From an uncultured Clostridia bacterium (GTDB taxonomy: Bacteria; Bacillota; Clostridia; Oscillospirales; Ruminococcaceae): a stretch of 12,513 bases of DNA. Shown here piece by piece: positions 6,991 to 12,513 of the stretch. The stretch lies in contig CAMOFU010000045.1 of assembly GCA_946613705.1 (NCBI GenBank), positions 1-12,513 of the forward strand, in the 5' to 3' direction. The position numbers were made by a program, and so were the translations under genes. The first letter of the stretch is position 1. Every line of letters begins with the position of its first letter. The notes under the pieces are model-generated. The model made no database searches. It was not told the origin of the DNA and worked only from the letters and a program-made list of their open reading frames with translations.

Positions 6991-8421
6991 TCAAGCCTCC
7001 TGCATCGCGTTCTCCCTGAACGCGCACAGCACGTTGTAATCCGCCCTTATAAGCTTGTATATCTCGCAGCCGCGGTCCTTCCTGTATTCCTTCACTATCG
7101 AAAGATACAGCTTCTGCTTGGTATCGGTCTCCTCGAAGATCCTGCTCACCGTTTCTATCTCCTCTTCGGTGCAGTCATTGCCAAGCAGCTTTTCGAGCTC
7201 CTTCGTGAGCCTGCTCTTCTTCGCCTTTGCGGTCTTCCTGCGGGCTGTGCGCCTGCGGGGCTTCTTCTCGGGCTCCTGTGTCTCCTCGGCAACCGCGGGC
7301 TCCGCGGCAGCCTTCTCCGTCTGCCCGTCAGCCTCGTCGTCAGCTGCGTGCTCCTCCTCCGCGCGGACGGTCTCCACGCGCTGATCTGCCATCATGCCCG
7401 CTGCCGCAAGCTCCCTTGTGAACTGGTCGAACAGCTCCGAGTCGTTCAGATGTCTCTTTGTGTTCGTATTCGTATCCATATTTGTATCGGCGGGGATCTC
7501 AGCAGGCTCATTCGCCTTCTCGGTCTCCTGCTCCGCTTCATGCGCGGCTGCCGAAACAGCTGTCTCCTCGGCGGGCGCGGTGTTCTCAGCGGGCTCCTCA
7601 TTGCCCAGAGCTTCCTTTATCCGCAGATACTTGGGCCTCAGCACCTTGTAAAGATCGGTCGCGTGCGACTTGAAGATCTTGGCAAGGGCATTGTGGAAGT
7701 CCTCCTTGTCCTCCGACTCTGCGGCGCAGGCAAGTATGTCCGCCGCGTCCTTGTCGGAGATGTCCACTATACCCAGCAGCGAGTTATGTATCAGCTCCGC
7801 CGCCGACCGAGGCTTTCTGCCGCGTCTGCGCGAGGTCTTGGTGATCCGCACGTCCTCCTTCAGCACGGGCTCTGCCTTCTCCTCCATGACGGGAGCTGCC
7901 TCTGCGGGAGCCTCCTGCTCCTTCACGGGCTCCTGCTCCTCAGCCGTCTCCGCCTCTGCCTGCGAAACGATCTCGGGCAGAGTCACTGCCTGTATCTCGG
8001 GCTCTGCGGCAGGTGCGGTCCTCTCTGCACGGCTGCCCGCATATGCCACCGCCGATGCCAGAGTCTGTGTGCGGAACACGGTAACGGAGTTCCTGTCCGC
8101 AAAGCTCACGTTCCAGAAATCGTGCAGCTTGTCAAAGCCCTTGTCGCCGCTGATGATGAAGATGTGCGTGTAGAGCTCCTTCGCCAGCAGATAGCCCAGC
8201 AGCGTAGAGAGCTGGAAATCCAGCGCATTCTTTCCGCCGACGCGGACCTTCAGATACTCGATATCCGCATTCGAGGTCATCACCTTGCGGTGCATCTCAA
8301 AGCTGATCGTGTCCGAATTCTCGCTGTAGAAGATTATCACCTTGTCGTCCTGCGCGAGCTGCTCGATACCCGTCAGCCCCTTGCTTTTTACGTTTTCAAA
8401 GTCGATAAGATATGCTTTCAT
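6991..8421 (-). CDS. PIN-like domain protein with duplicated C-terminal module
   Basis: This 476-residue soluble protein opens with a PIN/NYN-like nuclease-type domain at about 1-125. The pattern includes YLIDFENV (D7, E9), NALDFQL (D68) and IISGDKGFDKL (D93, D97), the acidic residues expected to hold metal ions for RNA cleavage. The rest is modular. A Glu/Ala/Pro-rich acidic linker (about 132-190) leads to a basic patch RRRGRKPRS (198-206) and a helical module at about 207-270. A second acidic linker (about 271-385) leads to a second, longer basic patch (386-404) and a second helical module at about 405-469. The two modules share LYKVLRPKYLRI (257-268) and IYKLIRADYNVL (454-465). Lysine/arginine patches beside weakly conserved helical modules suggest nucleic-acid binding, but this is inference. 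The ATG sits directly after the SGNH hydrolase stop, with AAGGA overlapping that stop. Substrate and function are unknown. Confidence 0.85.
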   Translation of the reverse strand: MKAYLIDFENVKSKGLTGIEQLAQDDKVIIFYSENSDTISFEMHRKVMTSNADIEYLKVRVGGKNALDFQLSTLLGYLLAKELYTHIFIISGDKGFDKLHDFWNVSFADRNSVTVFRTQTLASAVAYAGSRAERTAPAAEPEIQAVTLPEIVSQAEAETAEEQEPVKEQEAPAEAAPVMEEKAEPVLKEDVRITKTSRRRGRKPRSAAELIHNSLLGIVDISDKDAADILACAAESEDKEDFHNALAKIFKSHATDLYKVLRPKYLRIKEALGNEEPAENTAPAEETAVSAAAHEAEQETEKANEPAEIPADTNMDTNTNTKRHLNDSELFDQFTRELAAAGMMADQRVETVRAEEEHAADDEADGQTEKAAAEPAVAEETQEPEKKPRRRTARRKTAKAKKSRLTKELEKLLGNDCTEEEIETVSRIFEETDTKQKLYLSIVKEYRKDRGCEIYKLIRADYNVLCAFRENAMQEA

Positions 8422-9450
8422 TTATCCTTTCCTCTCATTCCTTCTTTTTTCTCCTCTCTTTGTGATGGCTATTGCCGCAGCCCCCGCCGCCAGCGCACAG
8501 CCTGCGCAGATAACTGCGATCACGACTGCGGGGCTGCCCTGTATCGAGGTCGTGCCGTCATCGTCCGCGGTGTTGGCGGGCTCTGCCTCATATGCCTGCA
8601 TATAGCTGTATTTCTTCGAGGTGATGTACCTGTCCAGTACGTCAGAGATCACCTTGTGCCCGTCAGCATTCGGGTGTATGTCTATCCGCCCGATATTCGT
8701 GAGCTTGTTTGCCTTTCCCTCAAATTCGGGCGCAACGTTGCATACGGTATATTCGGCACCCTGCTCGGAGGCGTGCTGCATTATCAGCTCGTTGAGCCTG
8801 CCGATCTTCTCCGCCGCCACGGAGCTGAGCCCCGGGACGAGCTTGAAGCTCTCGAGCGGGTCGTAAAGCGTCTGAATAAAGAACTCGCCCTCTGTCTTCC
8901 CGCTGATATATTCCGCGATCGAGACAAGGTTCTTTTCAAACGTCTCCAGATTTTCGTCAAGCTTATCCTTGAGCGCCCCCATGGAGGTGAGCAGCTTTAT
9001 CAGATCGTCCGCCCCGAGCTGACCGCCTCTGCCTATGCCCTTTTCCGAAAGAGTGTCCCACAGCGCGTGCAGCAGATCGTTCCCGCCGATAGAGATCACG
9101 ACACAGTCCGCCTGCGAGAGCCTGCTGTCACAGTCCCCCGAGTTCAGCAGGTTCAGCAGATCGTCGGAGGTGTAGCCGTCCACGGCATAGTTCTCCAGCT
9201 CGAAGGAACAGTCCGCAGGCATGGCGGCAGTGTATTTGTCCTTCAGGATATTGACATAGGAGCGCACCTTGTCCTTGCCGCCCTGATATCCCTCAAGCCC
9301 ATAGCCCGTTGCGATAGAATCGCCCATAACGACCATTGAGTGCGGTGCGTTCAGCGGCACCTCACGGTAAGCAGTCTCGGCACAGGCGGCGGGTGCCGAG
9401 AGCAGAGCGATCGCAGAAGCAGCCGCAGCTGCCGTGATGATCTTCAGCAT
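8422..9450 (-). CDS. Exported, membrane-anchored SGNH/GDSL hydrolase
   Basis: This 342-residue protein is predicted to be an esterase, lipase or carbohydrate deacetylase acting outside the membrane. A signal peptide occupies about 1-24 (short basic start, alanine-rich core, likely cleavage after ACA). The SGNH blocks are present: VVMGDSIATGYG with nucleophile S45, VISIGGND with G123 and N124, and IDIHPNADGH with D257 and H259. The domain ends near 275. A short acidic linker is followed by a hydrophobic helix at about 306-329 and the basic tail KRGEKRRNERKG, which should leave the enzyme outside with its tail in the cytoplasm. There is no LPXTG motif. The start has GGAGG six bases upstream. 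It is the first gene after the leftward promoter and abuts the PIN-like gene with no gap. The substrate cannot be told from sequence. Confidence 0.92.
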   Translation of the reverse strand: MLKIITAAAAASAIALLSAPAACAETAYREVPLNAPHSMVVMGDSIATGYGLEGYQGGKDKVRSYVNILKDKYTAAMPADCSFELENYAVDGYTSDDLLNLLNSGDCDSRLSQADCVVISIGGNDLLHALWDTLSEKGIGRGGQLGADDLIKLLTSMGALKDKLDENLETFEKNLVSIAEYISGKTEGEFFIQTLYDPLESFKLVPGLSSVAAEKIGRLNELIMQHASEQGAEYTVCNVAPEFEGKANKLTNIGRIDIHPNADGHKVISDVLDRYITSKKYSYMQAYEAEPANTADDDGTTSIQGSPAVVIAVICAGCALAAGAAAIAITKRGEKRRNERKG

Positions 9451-9476
9451 ACTGTCCCTCCTCTTCGGAAAGCTCT

Positions 9477-9496
9477 GTCGGGCATCGCAGCCCGAC
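9477..9496 (-). promoter_or_regulatory. Hairpin in the leader of the leftward operon
   Basis: GTCGGGC (9477-9483) and GCCCGAC (9490-9496) form a perfect 7-base-pair stem with a 6-base loop. It lies between the predicted start site (about 9521) and the SGNH hydrolase ribosome site (9457-9461). No run of T follows in either direction, so it is not a normal terminator. It could stabilise the 5' end or be a protein or RNA control site; its role is unknown. Confidence 0.55.
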
Positions 9497-9527
9497 TGTC
9501 AGCTGTCAATAGGCATAACCAGTATAT

Positions 9528-9556
9528 ATTATATCACACCCCCGCAGATTTTACAA
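9528..9556 (-). promoter_or_regulatory. Promoter of the leftward operon
   Basis: Read on the minus strand, TTGTAA (9551-9556) is separated by 17 bases from TATAAT (9528-9533). A TGA directly before the -10 gives an extended -10 element. Transcription would start near 9521, leaving a leader of about 70 bases before the SGNH hydrolase ATG. It fits a sigma-A type promoter and is the only good candidate found upstream of the seven-gene cluster. Confidence 0.75.
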
Positions 9557-9648
9557 CTGTTATTTTGTTAATATTGTATCCGCAGCAAATATGTCGGAAA
9601 ATCATATGTGTCAGCTTGTAAAATTTGTTAAAAGATTTGAAATTACTA

Positions 9649-9677
9649 TTGACTTTTTGAGCAAAATGGTATATATT
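9649..9677 (+). promoter_or_regulatory. Promoter of the EAL gene
   Basis: TTGACT (9649-9654) is followed after exactly 17 bases by TATATT (9672-9677), a near-consensus sigma-A promoter. The predicted start is near 9684, giving a leader of about 85 bases. A shifted -10 (TATATA at 9670-9675 preceded by TGG) is an alternative reading of the same site. Confidence 0.75.
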
Positions 9678-9684
9678 ATAAATG

Positions 9685-9696
9685 GGTATATATACC
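9685..9696. promoter_or_regulatory. Perfect palindrome at the predicted EAL transcript start
   Basis: GGTATATATACC is a perfect 12-base palindrome directly at the predicted start of transcription. A dyad at this position is well placed to be a repressor operator, though an AT-rich run can produce such a palindrome by chance. GGTATATAT also occurs just upstream at 9669-9677, overlapping the -10, as a near-copy of one half. Confidence 0.4.
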
Positions 9697-9702
9697 TGTA
9701 AT

Positions 9703-9730
9703 GCTGTAAGCCCTGCTGCGGCAGGGCAGC
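9703..9730 (+). promoter_or_regulatory. Bulged hairpin in the EAL leader
   Basis: GCTG (9703-9706) pairs with CAGC (9727-9730), and CCCTGC (9711-9716) pairs with GCAGGG (9721-9726) around the tetraloop TGCG. The bases TAAG bulge out on the 5' side. It ends 38 bases before the ATG. No U-run follows, so it is not a classical terminator. I looked for the conserved core of the c-di-GMP riboswitches and did not find it. Confidence 0.5.
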
Positions 9731-9768
9731 TACCTAACATCAAATACATTTGAAATGAGCTGAACATT

Positions 9769-12366
9769 ATGGCAGTAGGATCTGCATTGTGGAACAGAAT
9801 ATTCGGTGAAGGCTGGCAGGCCGTGTCGGAGCTTGATCCCGACATGGGCTTTTTCCTGCTCGACCATACGACCGGGACAGCCGACCTTGATGCGAATGCA
9901 GTCAAGATGCTCGACATGAAGGGCGGCATCAGCTACGATAAACTGAAGCAGGCAGTCACCCAGCTGGCAGAATATGACGCAAGGTCAAGACTGATGCTGC
10001 GGACGATAGAGAATACCGATGAGTTCACGGCGGGGCTGCTCAAGCAGACCAGGCGCGAGATACACCGCAGCGACGATATCATACTGCCCGTGTTCCCGCA
10101 GTCGGGGCTCGTGGCGGCTATGCTCGAAAACAAAGCTCCCTCTCTGTTCGCACTGATACAGATAGAGGAGCGTGACAGTATGACCCTGACGGGCGCGCAG
10201 ATCTATGCCGCTCTTTCGGCAGTGATCTCCGCATCGCCCAAGACCCTGATGATCTCGGAGCAGTCGAGGACAAGGTTCTGGCTCTATCTGCCCGATTTCA
10301 GCGGCAGCGAGGAGGAGTTCCTGCGCGGACTGCAAAACGTTGTCGAAAGATGCTCGACCGACCGCGACCCCGATTTCGACCCCGAAAACAAGTATTCTCT
10401 CACCTTCTCGGCAGGCTGCGGCGCTGCGTCGGAGATACCGTCGCAGAGAATGCACACCGCAGAGTATACGCTCTATGAGGCAGTGTCTCTCGGCGTGGGC
10501 AGCATATGCCTCTATTCGATGGAGAAGTATGAGAGCCAGAAGAGCGAGTATGCGGGGATAAGAAAGTTCCTGCATCTTATAGACAATAACCTCTTTGCTT
10601 ACCATTTCCAGCCGATAGTCGATGTCAGGACAGGCGATGTCGTGGCATACGAGGCGCTGATGAGGACCGACAAGAGCATAGGTATGCGCCCCGTTGAGGT
10701 GCTGGGCTATGCCGCACAGCTGAAAAGGCTATACGATGTTGAGAAGCTGACTATGCGCAACACCCTTGAGGCGGTATACAGCCATCAGGACGCACTGCTC
10801 ACAAGAAAGCTGTTTATAAATTCGATACCCGCACATATGCTCACCGATGCCGACTGGCGGGAGCTGGAGGCGCAGTACGGCGAGCTGCTGGAAAAGCTTG
10901 TGATCGAGCTCACGGAGCAGTCGGAGCCGTCGCCTGAGATGCTGGAGGAGATACACCGCAGACTGGACAGGAACCATATGCAGCTGGCGATCGACGATTA
11001 CGGCACGGGCTACTCGAACACCTCCAACCTCGTGAAGTACAAGCCGAACGTCGTTAAGATAGACCGTGCGCTGATAGAGGATATACATACCAAGCCGAAG
11101 ATGCAGCGGCTCGTTGCGGGGCTCATCGAGTTCATGCACGAGAACGGCTATCTGGCACTTGCCGAGGGCGTTGAGACCTTCGAGGAGATGCGCACGATGA
11201 TGAAGCTGGGCTCCGATCTGCTGCAGGGCTTCTATGTGTCAAGACCCAAGCCTGTCATGATCTATGAGATAGCCTCGAAGATCAAGAAAGAGATCGTCAA
11301 TATCAACCTTGAATTTTCAAGCGAGGTCACAAGGAGCTATCACCCTAAGGAGGGCGAGACAGTCGATCTCTGCGAGCTGATAGCGAACAGATACAATGCC
11401 GTGTTCATCGAAGCGGACAACATCACGCTCACGGGCGAGCGGGACAAGCTGCTCAACCTGTGCATCATCGTCAAGGACGGTATGAAGTGCAGGTTCACCA
11501 TGAAGAACGTCTACCTTTCCTCCGAGCGGACCGATGCGATCATTTCGCTGGGCGATAAAAGCGAGGTCGAGATAAACCTTGACGGCACCAACGAGCTGCT
11601 CTGCCGCGGCATCAGCGTGCCTGTCACCGCCTCGCTGCTCGTCACGGGAAGCGGTGCGCTGCACATCAGGGCAGAGATGACCAATTCCTTCGCCATCGGC
11701 TGCGACTCGGAGCACAGCCCCGGCAACATCACCTTTGACATCAGCGGCGAGATCTCGATAGAGACCAGCGGCGAGACTGCGGTGGGCATAGGCGGCGGCC
11801 ACAACGACGGCAACACGAAGATCACCCTTTCGGGCGGTGTCATCAACCTTTCGGGCTCGGGCACGAGCTGTGTAACGCTGGGCATCTTTTACGGAAACAG
11901 CGTGATAGATATAAGCGAGTGCGGCTGCAACTGGGATATCAGCTCCACCAACGGTATCGGAGTCGGCTCTCTCGAGGGCAGCACCGCTATCAGCGTGAAG
12001 AACTACAGCATGAGCGCCAAGATGCGCGGGTCCAACCTCTGCGCCATAGGAGTCGGGCACGGCGGCACGGGAAGAGTCTCCATGTCCAGCGGACGGTTCA
12101 TGGCGAATATGCACGGCAGCAATCTTAAATGCATCGGCACCTACCGCGGCAAGCTCGACTGCGACCTGCACCTCTCGCAGATCACGCTCGAATGCGAGGG
12201 CCGCTATGCTGCGGGCATCGGCGACCTCGAAGGAAACGGAGATATCATCATAGACCAGTGCGGAGTCAAATGCCATATGCTTTCGAGCAACTACATCGAC
12301 TTCGGCTCACGCGACGGAGCACTCAGCGTTGACGGCACGGTGCAGGACGTTGTGATAAACGACTGA
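9769..12366 (+). CDS. EAL-domain c-di-GMP phosphodiesterase fused to a beta-helix-like repeat tail
   Basis: This 865-residue protein has no signal peptide or membrane helix, so it should be cytoplasmic. Residues 1-115 are unassigned and mostly helical. Residues 120-255 look like a GGDEF domain without its active site: FSAGCGAA (213-220) and AEYTLYEAVSLGVGSICLYS (231-250) match its later elements, while RTRFWLYLP (167-175) sits where GGDEF should be. The EAL domain spans about 268-503 with its key residues kept: E295-A-L, N351, E380, D409-D410 in IDDYGTG, K430, E466 in AEGVET and Q486. It should hydrolyse c-di-GMP to pGpG. Residues 510-640 are beta-rich, and from 642 there are seven to eight repeats of about 29 residues (G-I-G-x-G, then alternating beta strands). 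The ATG is the first possible start after an in-frame TGA at 9751; its ribosome site is weak (GAG at 9757). It has its own promoter. Confidence 0.9.
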   Translation: MAVGSALWNRIFGEGWQAVSELDPDMGFFLLDHTTGTADLDANAVKMLDMKGGISYDKLKQAVTQLAEYDARSRLMLRTIENTDEFTAGLLKQTRREIHRSDDIILPVFPQSGLVAAMLENKAPSLFALIQIEERDSMTLTGAQIYAALSAVISASPKTLMISEQSRTRFWLYLPDFSGSEEEFLRGLQNVVERCSTDRDPDFDPENKYSLTFSAGCGAASEIPSQRMHTAEYTLYEAVSLGVGSICLYSMEKYESQKSEYAGIRKFLHLIDNNLFAYHFQPIVDVRTGDVVAYEALMRTDKSIGMRPVEVLGYAAQLKRLYDVEKLTMRNTLEAVYSHQDALLTRKLFINSIPAHMLTDADWRELEAQYGELLEKLVIELTEQSEPSPEMLEEIHRRLDRNHMQLAIDDYGTGYSNTSNLVKYKPNVVKIDRALIEDIHTKPKMQRLVAGLIEFMHENGYLALAEGVETFEEMRTMMKLGSDLLQGFYVSRPKPVMIYEIASKIKKEIVNINLEFSSEVTRSYHPKEGETVDLCELIANRYNAVFIEADNITLTGERDKLLNLCIIVKDGMKCRFTMKNVYLSSERTDAIISLGDKSEVEINLDGTNELLCRGISVPVTASLLVTGSGALHIRAEMTNSFAIGCDSEHSPGNITFDISGEISIETSGETAVGIGGGHNDGNTKITLSGGVINLSGSGTSCVTLGIFYGNSVIDISECGCNWDISSTNGIGVGSLEGSTAISVKNYSMSAKMRGSNLCAIGVGHGGTGRVSMSSGRFMANMHGSNLKCIGTYRGKLDCDLHLSQITLECEGRYAAGIGDLEGNGDIIIDQCGVKCHMLSSNYIDFGSRDGALSVDGTVQDVVIND
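11692..12345 (+). repeat. Coding tandem repeats of about 29 residues (beta-helix-like)
   Basis: Within the EAL protein, residues 642-859 divide into degenerate units beginning at about 642, 671, 701, 729, 758, 787, 814 and 841. Each starts with a small-residue and glycine motif (AIGCD, AVGIGGG, VTLGIF, GIGVGS, AIGVGHG, CIGTYRG, AGIGDLEG, IDFGSRDG). Short alternating strands follow, and the unit closes with a polar turn (SGET, SGTS, SSTN, GSNL, GSNL, EGRY, SSN). The regular register suggests one coil of a parallel beta-helix per unit. DNA identity between units is low, so this is an old duplication. Confidence 0.75.
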
Positions 12367-12379
12367 TACAATAATAAAC

Positions 12380-12510
12380 AATAAATAATAAAAAATAAAA
12401 AAGAAGAAAGAATAAAGAATGATAAAGGTATCGCCTTTGGCGATGATCATGATTCGTCCGCGAAGCGGACACCTTGTTTATTCATTATTCTTTCTTCTTT
12501 ATTATTTATT
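12380..12510. repeat. MITE-like palindromic intergenic element
   Basis: Two long AT-rich arms are inverted copies. AATAAATAATAAA at 12380-12392 matches 12498-12510 inverted, and AAGAAGAAAGAATAA at 12401-12415 matches 12485-12499 inverted, both exactly. AAGGT (12425-12429) pairs with ACCTT (12471-12475). Inside lie two perfect mini-hairpins: ATCGCC-TTT-GGCGAT (12430-12444) and GTCCGC-GAA-GCGGAC (12456-12470), with the palindrome ATGATCAT overlapping at 12443-12450. It encodes no protein. The layout fits a small non-autonomous repeat, and the AT arms around GC stems could also end transcription of the EAL gene 14 bases upstream. It may extend past the window edge. Confidence 0.7.
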
Positions 12511-12513
12511 TCT

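Larger units (their letters stand above)
9451..9768. promoter_or_regulatory. Divergent control region between the two transcription units
   Basis: This 318-base gap separates the leftward operon from the rightward EAL gene. It is markedly AT-rich in the middle (about 9520-9710) against GC-rich genes on both sides. It holds one good promoter in each direction, a hairpin in each leader and a perfect 12-base palindrome, described separately. The part at about 9560-9645 shows nothing specific. No small gene or known riboswitch was recognised. Confidence 0.85.

Noticed and set aside
6964..9339. A 791-codon plus-strand open frame opposite the SGNH, PIN-like and phosphodiesterase genes
   Set aside because: It spans three well-supported opposite genes and has the Leu/Arg-rich composition of an antisense shadow.
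9684..9768. A c-di-GMP riboswitch in the EAL leader
   Set aside because: The leader has a hairpin and a suggestive target gene, but the conserved GEMM core and tetraloop-receptor features are not visible.
9534..9929. A 131-codon minus-strand open frame across the divergent region
   Set aside because: It runs over the EAL start and both promoters, has no clear ribosome site and no recognisable motif.
11317..12276. A 319-codon minus-strand open frame opposite the EAL protein tail
   Set aside because: It is antisense to the regular repeat region; its Ala/Val/Asp-rich composition arises from the repeated glycine and serine codons on the coding strand.
12370..12424. A poly-A-rich direct repeat or origin-like AT-rich region
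   Set aside because: The AT-rich sequence is explained by the inverted arms of the palindromic element; no DnaA-box cluster or iterons were seen.
1..12513. CRISPR array, tRNA or rRNA genes, or a defence island
   Set aside because: No regularly spaced direct repeats, tRNA cloverleaf or rRNA-like sequence was seen, and no recognised defence gene cluster is present. The PIN-like protein alone, within a housekeeping operon and without an antitoxin partner, is not enough to call a toxin-antitoxin system.

Overview
The window looks like chromosomal DNA of a GC-rich Gram-positive anaerobe of the class Clostridia, probably a Ruminococcus-like gut or rumen bacterium. This is inferred from the gene families, the strong GGAGG-type ribosome sites, the SGNH hydrolase with signal peptide and C-terminal anchor, and the AT-rich palindromic intergenic element at the right edge. 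The genus is a guess.

Layout. Bases 1-120 hold a strong hairpin terminator and no supported gene. From 121 to 9450 everything reads leftwards (minus strand) as one tightly packed gene cluster. In order of transcription it encodes an exported, membrane-anchored SGNH hydrolase, a PIN-like domain protein with a duplicated C-terminal module, a YfcE-type phosphodiesterase, a CPCC-type cysteine motif module that runs in frame into alanyl-tRNA synthetase (alaS), a HIT-family nucleotide hydrolase, a ComEC-like membrane protein with a degenerate C-terminal domain, and the DNA polymerase III delta subunit (holA). Gaps are 0 to about 50 bases, so one transcript is likely. It would start at an extended -10 promoter near 9528-9556 and end at the hairpin at 48-86.

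Bases 9451-9768 form a divergent control region with one promoter for each direction, hairpins in both leaders and a 12-base palindrome. From 9769 to 12366 a single rightward gene encodes an 865-residue protein: a degenerate GGDEF-like region, a c-di-GMP phosphodiesterase (EAL) domain with its key residues intact, and then about 350 residues of beta-rich sequence ending in seven to eight glycine-rich repeats of about 29 residues. That tail resembles the beta-helix repeats of bacterial surface proteins, yet the protein shows no signal peptide or membrane segment. This fusion is the most novel-looking item in the window.

Bases 12367 to the end hold an AT-rich inverted-repeat element with two internal GC-rich mini-hairpins. 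It resembles a small non-coding mobile (MITE-like) repeat and may also terminate the EAL gene.

The leftward cluster mixes housekeeping functions (tRNA charging, replication clamp loading, nucleotide turnover) with a surface hydrolase and a DNA-uptake-type channel protein. I see no single pathway that joins them.
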